The notes under the pieces were generated by a model that worked only from the letters and a program-made list of their open reading frames with translations, was not told where the DNA came from and did no database searches. A stretch of 64,000 nucleotides of DNA, from assembly GCA_963422465.1 (NCBI GenBank), contig OY730175.1:372001-436000 (forward strand), given 5' to 3'. Shown here piece after piece: positions 32,946 through 44,848 of the stretch. The DNA is from Lichina pygmaea. Lineage: Eukaryota; Ascomycota; Lichinomycetes; Lichinales; Lichinaceae. A program made the translations under genes and the position numbers. Each line of letters opens with the position of its first letter. Position 1 is the stretch's first letter.

Positions 32946-33695
32946 CTAGAAGCCGTGGACCTGGACCAACGTCAGCGTCCGCGTGAGGCCACAGACACAA
33001 AGCCAACGGTGTACGAACCTTGATGGTCTTCGGGTCGAGCTCCAGGCCTTCTTTCTTGTCCACCAAGAACTCCTGCACGTCCTTCCGCTGGTCGCCCTGG
33101 AGCTGGATCACTTCTCCCATCTCCGTGTCGTTCACGATGGTGCCATTGCAAGCTGAACCGAGCGCTTAGCCTCGACCGACGGACGACCCTCGAGCGTCTC
33201 GACTCACCGAATTTCTTCTTGATGACCTTCAAGATCTTCTTCTGGTCGAACTTCTTCGGAAGACCTTGAACGGTCGTCAAGGTCTTTCGTCCATTGCGCT
33301 CTGCGTCACAGAGTCACATCAGCGTCTGCCGCCAGCCGGCCGGGCGTAGATGACTTGCGTTGGATACGGATGTGGATGTAGTTTTGCGACTGCTTGGTCT
33401 CCCCTGCGTCCTCGTCGGCCTCGGCGAAGGGGTCTGCAAGGTGGAGAAGCTTGTCAGCAACGACTTCATCGCCAAACGAGCCCAGGCTTGAGGACCAGAC
33501 AGGTTCCGCTAGACCTCGAAGGCAAGAGGGAAGAAGGAGAGCGAAGGCAAGACTCGACCGTAGCCGTATAGAAGTAGGCGCCACTAAGACCAGCTCGAAC
33601 ACGCCAGGCAGCGACCACGCCCGTGGCAAGGCTGCCGCTGAAAGCAACAGCAGTCGAGGGCGCTTACCAAAGGTTTTGAGGTTTTCGATTGACAT
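32946..33695 (-). CDS. SUI1: Eukaryotic translation initiation factor 1 (eIF1, SUI1)
   Basis: There are five exons: 33695-33668, 33433-33359, 33300-33208, 33152-33019 and 32960-32946. They total 345 nt, 114 residues. The protein starts MSIENLKTFDPFAEADED and contains the SUI1 domain: NYIHIRIQQRNGRKTLTTVQ, the basic loop FDQKKILKVIKKKFACNGT, GEVIQLQGDQRKDVQEFL, ending KTIKVHGF. eIF1 binds the 40S subunit near the P site and enforces stringent AUG choice. Intron 2 (33358-33301) begins GCAAGT instead of GTAAGT: only this boundary gives the conserved IQQRNGRK, so it is a GC-AG intron. The ATG lies in TTTATGT, a poor context lacking a purine at -3. The first intron is long (234 nt). Confidence 0.95.
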
Positions 33696-34883
33696 AAACG
33701 ACGGGTTCGGGGTTTTTTGCTTTTAGGTGCGGTGTAATCGGGTCGTCGAAGTATGACGGAGTCACGAGCGAACGATCTTTGTTGTTGGCGGGAGTGCGAG
33801 GAACGGTGCGAGGTGGACGAAGGTTCGATAAAGAGGGTTGTCGGCGGGCGTGTCAGAGTGGGGCAACAAAGCGGTAATTAAGGCGACCGGGGAGAGACGA
33901 TATTAGTCAGCACAGGTGGGGAAGTAATCACGTCACGTGATATGCGGAGCTCGACGCCGGCATCGATCAGCAGACGAGGATGTAGGAGTACATATATACC
34001 GCGGTGATTGCAGCAATTGTAGCAGCTGAAACTAGATGTGTCTTGATTTGTTTAGAAGGAAGATCATGACTGTAAAATCACTGTAGCTGCTGTAATGTCT
34101 TGTCCGGAGCCTCGTCGCATCACTTCTCACAGTGCGCACGTGGGACGCCACGTGATGAAGCGTACGACAGGACCAGCCGGCAGCCAGACCGTCGCTGATT
34201 CTCAAACCGGGTCGGGCCGTTGACCTTGACGGGAAGCCGCGCGGGGTTCTCGACCACCTGCTTCTCCGCTCGAGCGCGACGCATGCCAAGTGCTCTACAC
34301 GATCTCAAACGTAAGACAAGTGCGTCTGCATCGCTCTCGCCGTCGTCGGCTTCCACCAGAGCCACCGCTCGGTCGTACAGGTAGGGGGTAGGGGCCAGGA
34401 TCCACAGCGACCGCCAGCACCTTTTGCGGAAGCGAGGTTCGGTCCCTGCGTGTCGACCACGTCGCGAATGCCCAATCGACTCTGACCGACTGATGCAGCC
34501 AAGCGCACGTTGAGCGACGACGATGGCCGACATGACGCTAGCAGGGCAAAGACAACCTTGTACGAGGTCGGTGCGCAGAGGCCTCTGGTCATAGATGAAC
34601 AGCATCTACTTGCGCATCCTCACTACTTTTGCAAATGCGGTGATGTTCTTGGAAAGTCTGTGGAGGAAGCGATGTAGCGGCTGTGGCTGATACCTCCAAT
34701 TTGGACCACGGCGAAGATTGCCAGCGTCGTCTATGCTGTCGTGCAGTGGTCTTCAGGCCTACCAACGAGAAGTAACTCGCCAGCTGCGGTCTGCCGTTCA
34801 GACGACCGCCTGCCGAAAGAAGCGTTTGGTGCGTATCACCACCTGTGACGACAAGAGAGACCGTAGATGACAGCATCTACGGC
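33696..34883. other. eIF1 promoter and region with an unresolved minus-strand frame
   Basis: The left 300 bp are the eIF1 promoter. Further right, the minus-strand frame 34605-34120 contains protein-like sequence (AEKQVVENPARLPVKVNGPTRF) in its second half. An overlapping frame from 34592 begins with a plausible signal peptide (about SYKVVFALLAS). The two are in different frames; an intron could link them, but I could not fix its borders. A small secreted protein is possible but unproven. Confidence 0.35.
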
Positions 34884-35510
34884 CTACTTGCGAAGGCGCA
34901 ATGACCGGCGGACTCTCTCGACCGCGCAGAAGAAGCGGGGTCGGCCCTCTCCTGATCTGTCGAGAAACAGGACGTTGATCTGGCCCTGTGCAGTAGGAAG
35001 GGTGCCAAATATTTCCAGGCTCCGTAAACCTCGATAGCGGAACGTATCCTGAATTCGGATGTAATCAAAGCCGTCTCTCGCTGGCAACTCGGAGGGGAGG
35101 CTGGTGCCGGTTGACTGATCGAAGATAGCGTCGCCACATGACACCCTATCAACGGCACAAGGGAGTACGATGCACTTCTAGTAGAAACTGCCGCGAGACC
35201 GTTGACACCGCAGACCGGCTTGGCGGAGATCCCATCACCAGCCCTCGAAGGATGGCGGCACAGCAGGAGGCACTTCGGTGTCGGTGGCAGGAGGAAGCGG
35301 AACGGGCTTCTGCCCGAAGATGATTTGCACGTATGTCTGCCAGGATCGCCGTCATTCGATGCGGCTAGATAAAGAGACGACGGTGGGCACTCGCGTCGTC
35401 CGGCCAGTCCCACTCACCACAACCAGAGACAGCACTGGAAGAAAGACGCGTCGACGGTCAGCGCGATGGACGCTGCACGGGGTAAAACGAATGGACGCAT
35501 AAAACGACAT
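34884..35510 (-). CDS. Putative small secreted or membrane-anchored orphan protein
   Basis: There are three exons: 35510-35418, 35309-35239 and 35145-34884, giving 426 nt and 141 residues; all junctions keep phase and use GT-AG. The N-terminal exon ends in a hydrophobic stretch (VFLPVLSLVV) after an Arg-rich start, so a signal anchor or signal peptide is likely. Exon 2 is Pro-rich (KPVPLPPATDTEVPPAVPP). Exon 3 holds a compact domain: DYIRIQDTFRYRGLRSLEIF, GQINVLFLDRSGEGRPRFF, ending in a basic tail. An alternative Met lies 31 codons upstream in the same frame. I do not recognise a family. The exon chain rests on phase and composition only. Confidence 0.5.
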
Positions 35511-37060
35511 ACTCGACAACGCCACGGTAAAGTACGCCGGTTGACTTGTCGCTTTGTTCTGGCCCGATGTCTCGCCGAGCCAATGCTGCACGGCGAACCA
35601 CACGGCGGACCTAGATCGGCCGTTGGTCGAGGACGACGACGAGCGAGATCGCCGGAGAAACTCACCACCCCACGGCCCTGGTGCAACAAGGATTCGGATT
35701 CACTCAGCGACAGCCCACATGCAAGTTCCCGGGTAGATCTCAGATTGTGCTCACTTGCTCCGGGTGAACATCTGGGCGTATCGTCAGCGAATGTACCCCG
35801 TAACTTGTTGCGGCGACGTAAAGACAAAACACCTACGGCGGCCATGGGTAAGATGCTCGCCAGCGTCCCCGACAGCTCCGTCTCGCTCTCCTTCCCCGGA
35901 GGGGCCACGTACGGCACAACTGCGGATATTGTGAGCTTCGGCTCTGGAGACCGCGTGCGCTCATCCAACGCAGGGCCCTTGGGGCGAGGCCGCTTACTCA
36001 GCTCTTCTCGTCTCATGTCCTTCTGGTTCGACATGCTGGGCTCGGCAGGGCAACGCAGAGTAGATGACAACGCTACGTACGTTACGTAGCGTACAGTACA
36101 GGCGGATGGCGAGGCGTTGAACAGCCGAGGTGTCTCGTCCAAGAAAGGTTAGATCCGTGATGAGTCATCCGAGCTTAAGCGCGGAGGCGCGGAAGCGCGG
36201 CCAGGGCGTCTCAGGCTCTTGTCGCGTGCCGGTACGTACTCACAGCTTGCCACTACGTATTTCAAGTTATAGGTGTCATAGCGCTACAAGAGCCCCTAGC
36301 TGGGGCCACCTGAGTACGTACTGTAGCCCCAGCCTATGATTGCCATCGGGGGGTCGAACGGGGCTTTCGTAAGCGGCTATGGATAGGTACTTCTGTACCT
36401 ATCTTATCAGGCTGGATCTGATCACAGGGCACGGTTGAGTCGAAGATCACTTGTTCGGTGGCTTTCAACGGTCGATGAAAGGCACGAGTCCAGAACGTAT
36501 CGAGCGTGTCTGATCGAGCGGAGCTATCCAATACGCATCGGCTACATCCGCCCCTTCCACCACGCAGCTTTCTTCGAGTCCATCTGTCGACGCTCGCTCT
36601 CGTCTCGCCCTGCAGACGATCAGAGCATTGAGCGAACATTGGCGGCATATGCGGCCGACTTAGCCTGCGGCAGCTGCAGCAGGTGCCGCAGCCAGCCGAC
36701 GAAAGGGTCCGCGCCGCCATAGCGACGAGGCTCTGGCAATCCAGGACAGGCCACGCTGTGATGTGCAGCAGCCTGCGTCCCAGACCGCACCCCTATCTGA
36801 ATCGTCCAAGGTTCCTTCCCGCCGCCAGCTCCCCGCTGCCCCTGCCGTACCCGACGCTGATCATCCGCAACAGGTGATCTTGCTACGTGGGGAAGGCTAG
36901 CATCCCCATCGTTGGGCCGCTGCCGCTGCTGTTGCCGTTCCTGTTGTTGCTTGCTAGGATACTCGCCCACTCTCGACCACGGGAGCCTCGCTGATTGGGC
37001 GTCCCCCGCGATGGCTCCGTCGCGAGCCTGGCCTTATCGTCGACAGTCATTTCAGGGGCC
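35511..37060. other. Intergenic, no gene recognised
   Basis: Several long overlapping frames on both strands (35414-36142, 36334-36722) have no motif and no splice pattern. TACGTA words lie at 36074-36088 and 36313-36323. A direct repeat GTACCTATC...GTACTT is at 36386-36404. The right end is the presumed promoter of MED12. Confidence 0.4.
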
Positions 37061-37947
37061 ATGGCGTCTGGGCCGCTCGTGGGCACGCAGAAATCACTTC
37101 TCTTGGTCGGTGACGATGACGACGATGGCGATGGCGGTACGGCCTCGCCAACGGTCTCCACTACCGTCTCGACACCGGCTTCGCATGCCGCTCAACCCGC
37201 CCAGGATGGCCCGCCATTCAGTCCCGCGAACCGGGAAGGCGCTGTCGGTCGTCTCACGGCCCCCGTGCGGCCGCCACATTGGCGTGCGCGGGGACGGTCA
37301 CGGTTTCAGGGATCGGCCCTGAACATTGCCGTCCCGCAGAGTCTGCCCTCTGATGGGCCCATGGACATGATGGCCGAGGATCTTTCGGGCCAAGGCGCCA
37401 GCGCGCTGTGGAAGCCACCCCTGCGATTTCCACCTGCAGGAGATGGTCTTGAAGCCGACCTGTCCTGCGGCCAGGAATCGCCGCTTCATTCTTCCGATAA
37501 ATCATCTGATACATCGTTCGATGCCTTGGATGATGCGTCCCCGCCGCCGATGCCGTACAGGCCAGGAAGATGGTCAACTCCGAGACCGCCAGGCCTCAAC
37601 ATGCCTGGCCGCGCCGTGAGACAGGACGGTGTCTCGGCCACGACCACGGCCTCGGCCACCATCGAGCCTTACTCCCTCGATACGCCTCGTGCTGCGCCGC
37701 GTCTTTCAGGTGACGGTGGGTATAAAGTTTGCATTCTCCCTCTTCTCTCTTGCTCAATCTTTCCTTCACCCCTCGCAACCTCAGTGCGCCTCTCCACCGG
37801 TCTTCGATTACCGTCGACGCCCTGCTCCTGAGTGGCGCTCAATCTTCATCCGCCTCCTCCGTTGTACGTCGACCGTCGTTGACGACGAAGCCATTCTCTA
37901 CCCACGCTCCTCACCCTCTCCCCTTGGTTGATGTATGTTCGACGACC

Positions 37948-38017
<70 letters not shown>

Positions 38018-41000
38018 CGTCGATATTATCTTCTGTCTTGCTCTTCAAAATACCACCGACTTCCTCCCTCTGTTTTCCCTAGCTCGCTCATCACCATTGA
38101 CAATCGTTTCTCCCTTGCTCGTCAAAAATCCACCGGCGGTAGCTGATATGGATTTCCTAGGGTATGGCGATTTCTTTCCACGAACCGGTGACCACCCGGA
38201 AGACCAGCTCTCTGAGAAGACGGTTAAGCAGGGCTTTCACGATTCGGTGGCAGCCCCCGCGAACGAAACCGGCTCCGCTCGGTACCTGCTGTGGCCTATC
38301 TTGAGGCATACAACGGGCGTTCAGGCGCTCTCGTCTTCCATAGTGACCGCCTTGGAGACCAAGAGGGCCTTTGGTCGGATCGCGGGGCCTTCGACATTCA
38401 GGCTCCCTCGGCGAGTCGCACTCACGGATACCAAGAGGGAGGCCTGGCTGCGGCAATTGGCCAGGGAGAACATCGCCTTGCGCCGACTGAGCAAGACCAT
38501 CCCTCACGGCATCCGGGGTCGCGTCTTGCTCGATCATTGCTTGAGCAAACTGGTACCTCTCGACAGAGCGTTGTGGCTGGTGAAATGCGTCGGCGCCAAC
38601 GAGATGAGGATCTTTCGCCGCGAGGGTGGCGGCGGCGGCGGCGGCGGCGGTGGCGGCGCCTTTGCCATGGGCGGCGAGGCCAGATGGGTTAGGGACTGGA
38701 CCACCTTCGTCGAGCAGTTCATCGAAGCGACGATCAGGGCCTGTGGGGAGAAGGACTGGAATGACAGGATGAGCTACGTGTACGAACAGCAGTCCCTCGT
38801 TCTTCGATTGATCGCTGTTCGAAGGCTTTGAAAACTGACGCGACGGTTGCTAGCCTTCGACTCGCTGCTCGTCTCTTCGCCGAATATCTTTTGGACCGTT
38901 GTCACTACCTCGAGTGGGTACTATCGGCCTTCCAGGCCGCGCACATGGACATGCTGCCCATCTGGACCGTCGTCCTACACACATTCTGGGACGAGATGGT
39001 CAAGCACAGGAAGCTCGGGAAGCTGTTGTCGACCTCTCTGTTGGAGAAGCTAGATCAGGTAAGGGCAGCGCCATCCGTCCGGCCTCAACTGTCAGGGCGC
39101 CACTGCCACTGACGACGCGTGCCAGGCTGGCGTTGACGATGATGGGATCTTTGCTCCCGTGGCGCCGCCCTTGTTGCAGCTCATAGCAACGGTGATGGGA
39201 GCAAAGCCGGCCAACTTCGTGCTAGGAAAGGCGTGGTCGGGCCATCTCGAGTTCCTGGCCCTCCATGTGGACCGCAGCAGGCCCTCGGTTGCGGATGCGC
39301 TGAATGACGTGCTCAGCCGAAATCGAAGACTCTGTCCGAGTGCAACGTTGTCGCAGACTGCCAAGGAAGCGTCCACCCGTCAGTGGATCGACGCTTTGGA
39401 TCGGATGGCCGACGAAGCCTCGGTGGATGTGCTCCCCGAGAGAAGTCTCGTCAGGGTGGAGGACCAGGCCATGTTCCTCGAGGTACTCCTTGACTGGTGT
39501 ACCACCATCTACCGCACGGGGATCGCTCGCGTCTACCTGACGGCACGCCTTCTCCGTGAGTGGCACGAGCAGGGAAAGCAGATCGCTCAGCCAATCCTTA
39601 GCCTTCTTGATCGTATGAGATGTCGCGTCTGCTGCAAGGAGAACGTGTATCTCCTCGTAGAGCTGCTCGTTCACTCTGGCCACTTTGACGCAGGGAAGTA
39701 TTTGCAGTGGCTTATCTCGTGCGGTGCCCTGAACAGAGTCACATCGCTGAGTAAGGTACGTGCCGTCGTTGGTCTCGCTCCTCTCAAGCGGTCGGTGGCT
39801 GTTCGTCGCTGACCGATCTACCAGAAGGACTCCTGCGACGTGCGCCTCCTCGCCGAGCTACCGCTCTCTGGCCTTACGGCCCCCATCCTCAACGCGAGGC
39901 AGAAGCTCTTGGCCCGGGTGGGTATCTCACCCAGAGACGAGCTGGCGACGATAAAGGCAGCCAAGTTCCACGTGGCCGCGCTGGTACCCGGCGGTTGGCT
40001 GTCCGACCTCAGCTCGGTCGACGGCATGCACATCGTCGTGCTCGATCGAACGGAGTGGATCAAGGGTCTCAGTCGGACCGTGAAGTGTGACATAAGCCTA
40101 TGGATATTCGAGCTGCTGAACTGGAAGGTCGTCAACCGAACCCTGTACGTGACACGTCCCTCCGCGAAGAGCCATCTTCGACATTCCTACGCTGACATCC
40201 ATAGCTTCCCCCACGATGCCAGAAGGAATGGTATCGAGGACGATGTACGAATGACGGCTGCCCTGGACAGTTTCCACGCGGTTCGAGACATCTTGGTGCT
40301 CCTGCAAGACTTCTCCGTCCTCGCCAATGTTCTCGACGTCGTCGCTGGAAGCTCGCCCCCCGGTGTGCTGTGCAGCATTGCGGACACTCTGACGTGCCAC
40401 CACGACATATTTGCGATCGAGGGTACCCTCGAGAAATCCCTCGAAACCCTCGTTGAACGCTACGACCGACTTAAGGCGGCCAAACGAACGGACAAGAGAC
40501 TTGCTCGGGCGATGATCGAATGCTTCTCCGCCCTACGAACCCCCCATCCTTCGCTGTCCCAGCTTCGGCTCGATCTCCATGAGCTCGAGCACCGATCAAC
40601 GGCAGCAGCCTACTCGCCCATCTCAGATGACGCGCCTGGCAACTTTCACCTCACCGACGCCGAGTTCTGCGACGAGATTGAGCGTCTCTTGTCGAGCGGC
40701 ACCAGCATCGACCCGCGTACGCTCGCGCGGCTGTTCACGAGGATCGTCAGCCGCATCCAATCTTTTTGGGACGACCGTGAAACAAGCCATCCCGACTTCA
40801 GCAATTTGCTCACCCAGCTGCGGGTGTTGAGCCCGAGTTCTTTCGATAGCCTGATGCATGACTGGACCGGCAAAGCCATGTGGGCGTACGGCTCGCACAA
40901 GCTGTTCCAGGATCTGTCGCGCATGATCCTCGCCGGATGCCTGTCGTTTGAGACCGTGGTACGGACGACGGTCGAGATACTCAGTCCGGATCACGAGGGT

Positions 41001-43180
41001 CGAGGCCGGCAGGACGCAGACCTCGCCTTCGGAACTTTCGACCTCATCGCCGGAGATGTAGAGGAGACGTATGGCTGTGCGGATCAGGTACGGGACATCG
41101 TCTCTTTGCCACCGCGCCTTATCGCTTTCGCTGACGGCCGGACAGGACAGGTACCGGCTTAAAATCTTGCGCGGCCTGTACGCCAAAGCAAACCCCGACG
41201 ACTGGCTCTCCGCCCTTCAGCTTGCTCTGGTCCATTGCAAATGTCGCAGCTCGCCGGCCATCGAGGCTCGGATGGCCCATCTGCTGTCGACCGCGTTCGT
41301 CGTGTCGACGTTCCGACGCCTCGTCCTGCGGGACTCGCGGCAGGCGTACGACAAATGCTCCGCGGAGCTCCGCACGCCTGACGGCTCGCTCACGGCGTAC
41401 GTCGAGCGCCTCGTCGATCCGTCGAGCGATCACAACGCCGACGGGAGCGAGAAGCCGCCCTACGACCCCGTCGACCCACAAGCAAAAGTCGAGTGGCGGC
41501 CGGTCAGAATCATCGAATCAGCTGGTACGCTGTCGCTGGCGTTCTGTCAGGTCTACCTGCGACTACTCTTGGACCGCGACACCGAAGATTCGATGGCCGA
41601 AGACGATCACTCGAACGACGCATCTACCGTCGAGATCCTCTGTGATCAGGTCCAGCAGCAGGAACATGTGACCCAAGAGGTTCTGGTCGACATTGTCGAA
41701 TTTTTGGCAGACGATCAAGTCGAACAGGTGCGCCCCATCCTGGATGCCCCTTCATCGTTTTGTGCGCTCCGACGGCTAATCTGGGGATCAGATTGGCATG
41801 GTCGCGCAAGAACGACTGATCCGTCTCGTCGCTGCAGCATCCGGTCGAGCTACTTCAACCATCCGCGAGCCCCCAAGCGACATCACCGACCACGGCTCCG
41901 TCCGCCAAAAATTTCTGCGCATCATCGAGACGGCCTTGGGTCGGGTACCGCGGTGTCTCTGGCCGGGCACGATTCCAGCATTGGCTGATTTCCTCGTCAA
42001 TACCATGCCGCCCAATGTCCAAGGCGTGCTCCCAACTCAACGCTACGTGGTCCAGACCAGCATCAATGAGCGGTGAGACATCCCATTGCTACCTACTTCA
42101 CATTCTGGAAGCTGGTTTCTGATATCGACGTTCGAATCCAGTCTGCCCGTCATCCTGCGGGTCCTGGCTCTCGTCAAGGACGCCTTTCGGTTCTCCGGAC
42201 GGAACAGCGACGATCGCGTTCGCATCTACGTTGCCCTCTTTTGGCTATGCAGGCACGACTGTGTCACGGCAGAGTTTGAACTCCACATGTATACTCACGA
42301 CGTCCTCGCCCAGCTGACTGACGGTGAGCCATGACTTCCCCCCCCCCCCCCCCCCCCCCCCCCGGGCGTCCTACGGCGCGTCCACCAGCATGTCATCTCA
42401 GAACGCTGGCCCTGACGGTCTCTTTGCGAGTCAGATCTCTCCGACGAGTGTCGCCAACAATGCCTGCAATCCTTGGGCAGCTGCGCCACCAGTGATCGCG
42501 CTCGTTACTTCTTTGGAGCACCAGGCCCAACGACGACCCAGAGTCAGACCGCGTGGCTCGAGGGAGAGCATGCGAGATACGTGGTGGAACCGGGTCGACG
42601 CACCCTGGATCCTGGGCCTACTCCGGACCATACCGGCACTGGCACTGGCACTGGTACCGGCGCTGGCACTGGCACCGCCATCAACTTCGACGTCGAGATC
42701 CCTACCAACGTTGACAGCGACAGCGACAGCGATCTCGACTCTGGCATCGACACCAATAGCGACAAGTACGTCGCCACCGGCGCAGGCAGTGGCAGCGGCC
42801 ACTTCGACTTCAATTTCAACACCATCCCTTCTATATCGCCTCCACGCACGACGCCAAGAGCCGAGGAAGAATCTGCCTCCTGGCCGCGGGACCTCCGCGC
42901 CGATACTTTGCTGGGCACAGCAGAACAAACCAGGGCTCTTCCCCCAAGTCGACCCACGGCGCCAGGAACGGAGCCAGAAACCACCGTCAGGCCACCGAAT
43001 GTACGCACTCATGCTTCGCCGACCAGCGCTCCTACTTCACCGAGCGAACCCATGGCATCGACAGCAAGGAGGGCGTTTCCCATCCGACCATGGGAGCTCC
43101 TCTCCGAAGTCTCGCCGGAGATGGGAGAGAACGACAGCAGTCTGAGCATGACTTTGTTCGGGGCGTATAGGGTCCGTTGA
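37061..43180 (+). CDS. SRB8: Mediator of RNA polymerase II transcription subunit 12
   Basis: There are ten exons: 37061-37715, 38161-38779, 38854-39058, 39126-39755, 39825-40144, 40205-41087, 41146-41727, 41792-42072, 42142-42323 and 42435-43180. They total 5103 nt, about 1700 residues, with every phase matching. The disordered N-terminus leads to GYGDFFPRTGDHPEDQLSE at residue 219. The Med12 domain follows at about 300-400 (RLSKTIPHGIRG, LVKCVGANEMR, FAMGGEARWVRDWT). The C-terminus PIRPWELL...GENDSSLSMTLFGA matches fungal SRB8 proteins. Med12 activates the CDK8-cyclin C kinase module and links it to core Mediator. A run of 11 Gly (374-384) interrupts the conserved domain. Intron 1 (445 nt) contains a CT microsatellite, and the last intron a poly-C run. 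The true start could lie in an upstream exon; 37061 is the first in-frame ATG. Confidence 0.9.
37952..38013. repeat. CT microsatellite inside MED12 intron 1
   Basis: About thirty CT dinucleotides stand in a row with no interruption. They lie in the first intron of MED12 and generate a spurious Ser-Leu frame. Confidence 0.95.
42337..42363. repeat. Poly-C homopolymer in the last MED12 intron
   Basis: More than 25 consecutive C residues lie just after the donor site (GTGAGCC), inside a 111-nt intron that ends GAGTCAG at 42434. The length may be uncertain because of sequencing. Confidence 0.85.
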
Positions 43181-44363
43181 AGCGCCTGTCCCCCTCCCCT
43201 CTTTCGTCTCTTCTCGTCCTGTCGTCGTCCATCGTACAGTACATGATTAATCGATTAGATTATTCTTTTCTTTTTGTTGGTCCTCTTGTGTTTCCGACAT
43301 GTTGTTCCATCTCTTTGGGGATACAGTTCTCGTTTCCCTTTTCTTCATCGGTTTGTCTCGCGGCACGTGTCTCATGTGCCCCGGTGGTCTCGTTGTTCTT
43401 CACGTTTCAGTTGTGGATCGCTTTGCACCCAGCTGCCCCTTTTGGCCTTGTGGTGATTATTTCCCCTCGGGGTACATCATCGGCTTGGTCTTCCTCCTCT
43501 GGCGTCGTGGTGGTCATTCCTCCTCGCTATCTATTCCCTTGCGTTATAGATCTTTTTGCTCCCGGCAGCCCTCTCTATGGCCTCATGGTACGTTCTTGCG
43601 TTCACTACAGATGTCTTTGGACACGACAGCCCTTTTGATCTCGTGTTTTTTTCTCTCGAAGGCTTCTCGTGCCTCGATTATCTCGTCGTTCTTTCCTTGT
43701 ACACGATTTTCATATACGCAGATCGCCTCGCTATCCGTCTCTTGCTCCACGGTCTTGTATCACCTCGACAGACTTGAGCTCTTGAGATGGCAACACTGGT
43801 CACGTAGAACACGAAAAGATGGTAAGTTACTTTGTCAACCACAATGTTTTTCTTTGTATGCTGCATCTCTTGACGTATTCCATTTCTACTCATGTACAGT
43901 CTGTCCTACGTTTTTTCTATCATCTGGCACTGGTTATGAGTCATCTTGTGCTCAATATCTCGCTGTTCTGGTGAGATGCTAAGAAAACAGTTCTCTGATT
44001 CTTGTTGTTCCTGATCTTCCGTGGTCGCGTCTTTAATGATGGTTCTTACTATTCCCAGTTTTCCCCGGTCACTTTGTCGATGATATATCTCAAAGTTCTC
44101 AGCGTCACGTTGTTGATGATGTCACCTGCATGTTGTCGATGAAGCCTTCTACCACTCTCAACCGGTGACGGGCGGCCGTCCGAATCGAGCGCTGATTCAT
44201 CGATAACACTTCAATCCACTTTGAAATTCCCAGCCGCCGCAGCCTGTTTCCACTACACAACTCATGAGACACAATGGGTACAACTGTCGCGTATCCTGCT
44301 CTAAGTACTCCGTACCCGCGCCACGGGGGGCTACACCCCCTCCTCCCGCACCTCCGGTACGTC
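43181..44363. other. MED12 3' flank and start of the repeat-rich region
   Basis: The sequence is T-rich and low in protein-like frames. The first 200 bp probably form the MED12 3' UTR. No gene is supported. GC content begins to fall here. Confidence 0.4.
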
Positions 44364-44367
44364 CGGA

Positions 44368-44391
44368 ACACCTCTCTATCCAGAGAGGTGT
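44368..44391. repeat. Perfect 10-bp hairpin
   Basis: ACACCTCTCT, a 4-nt loop ATCC, and AGAGAGGTGT form a perfect inverted repeat. It lies just outside the decayed transposase and may mark an element end or a transcription terminator. Confidence 0.6.
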
Positions 44392-44446
44392 CTTACACCG
44401 GAATGAAAGTATCAGCGGTATGAAAGGTTTTTGATCACTACTGCAC

Positions 44447-44765
44447 GACAACATCTATAACTTCACGAAAGAGTGACTAAATTGAAATGTAAGTGGCTCA
44501 TTTGATTCCCCTACTTCTCTAGTATAATCCTTGAAGATATAGACTTCTCTAGATTTTTGTGGTGTTGTTGAGAAGTTATGGTGGTTATTACTCGCAAAAC
44601 AGGTTCTCGACAACATCAATTTGAAACGTCTATAACTCCACAACCAGACAGACAAATAATGATTTTGATGTGCCCATCTGATTCTCCTACCTATCTTCTG
44701 TAATCCCTGAGGTTATAGACTCCTCCAGATGATGCTGTTGTTGGGTAGCTACAGTCTCACAAGCT
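44447..44765. repeat. Two diverged tandem copies of about 160 bp
   Basis: Copies start at about 44447 and 44609. Both read GACAACATC, then TCTATAACT(C/T)CAC, a (C/T)ATTTGATTC or CATCTGATTC word, CCTAC, and TATAGACT(C/T)CTC(C/T)AGAT, and end GTTGTTG. They lie 3' of the transposase and probably belong to the same element's subterminal region. Confidence 0.6.
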
Positions 44766-44848
44766 TGACGTGCCTGAGCAGCTGCCCTTCTTGCTTCCCC
44801 ACGCTTCTTCTTCTTCTTCTCTTCCATTCGTCAGGTTGAGCTCATATG

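Noticed and set aside
35414-36142. Overlapping frames of more than 200 codons on both strands
   Set aside because: GC-rich DNA with few stops; neither frame shows a motif, and the true exon of the small orphan gene uses another frame.
37935-38160. Open frame with repeated Ser-Leu joined to the MED12 frame
   Set aside because: It is the CT microsatellite inside MED12 intron 1. The conserved sequence resumes exactly after CTAG at 38160 in the phase left by exon 1.
40145-40204. In-frame 20-codon stretch in MED12
   Set aside because: It has a GTACGT donor, a CGCTGAC branch site and an ATAG acceptor, and has no counterpart in the family, so it was treated as a 60-nt intron.
42134-42150. TTCGAATCC, resembling a tRNA T-arm
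   Set aside because: It lies in a MED12 intron and no acceptor stem or anticodon arm can be built around it. No tRNA or rRNA gene was found in the window.
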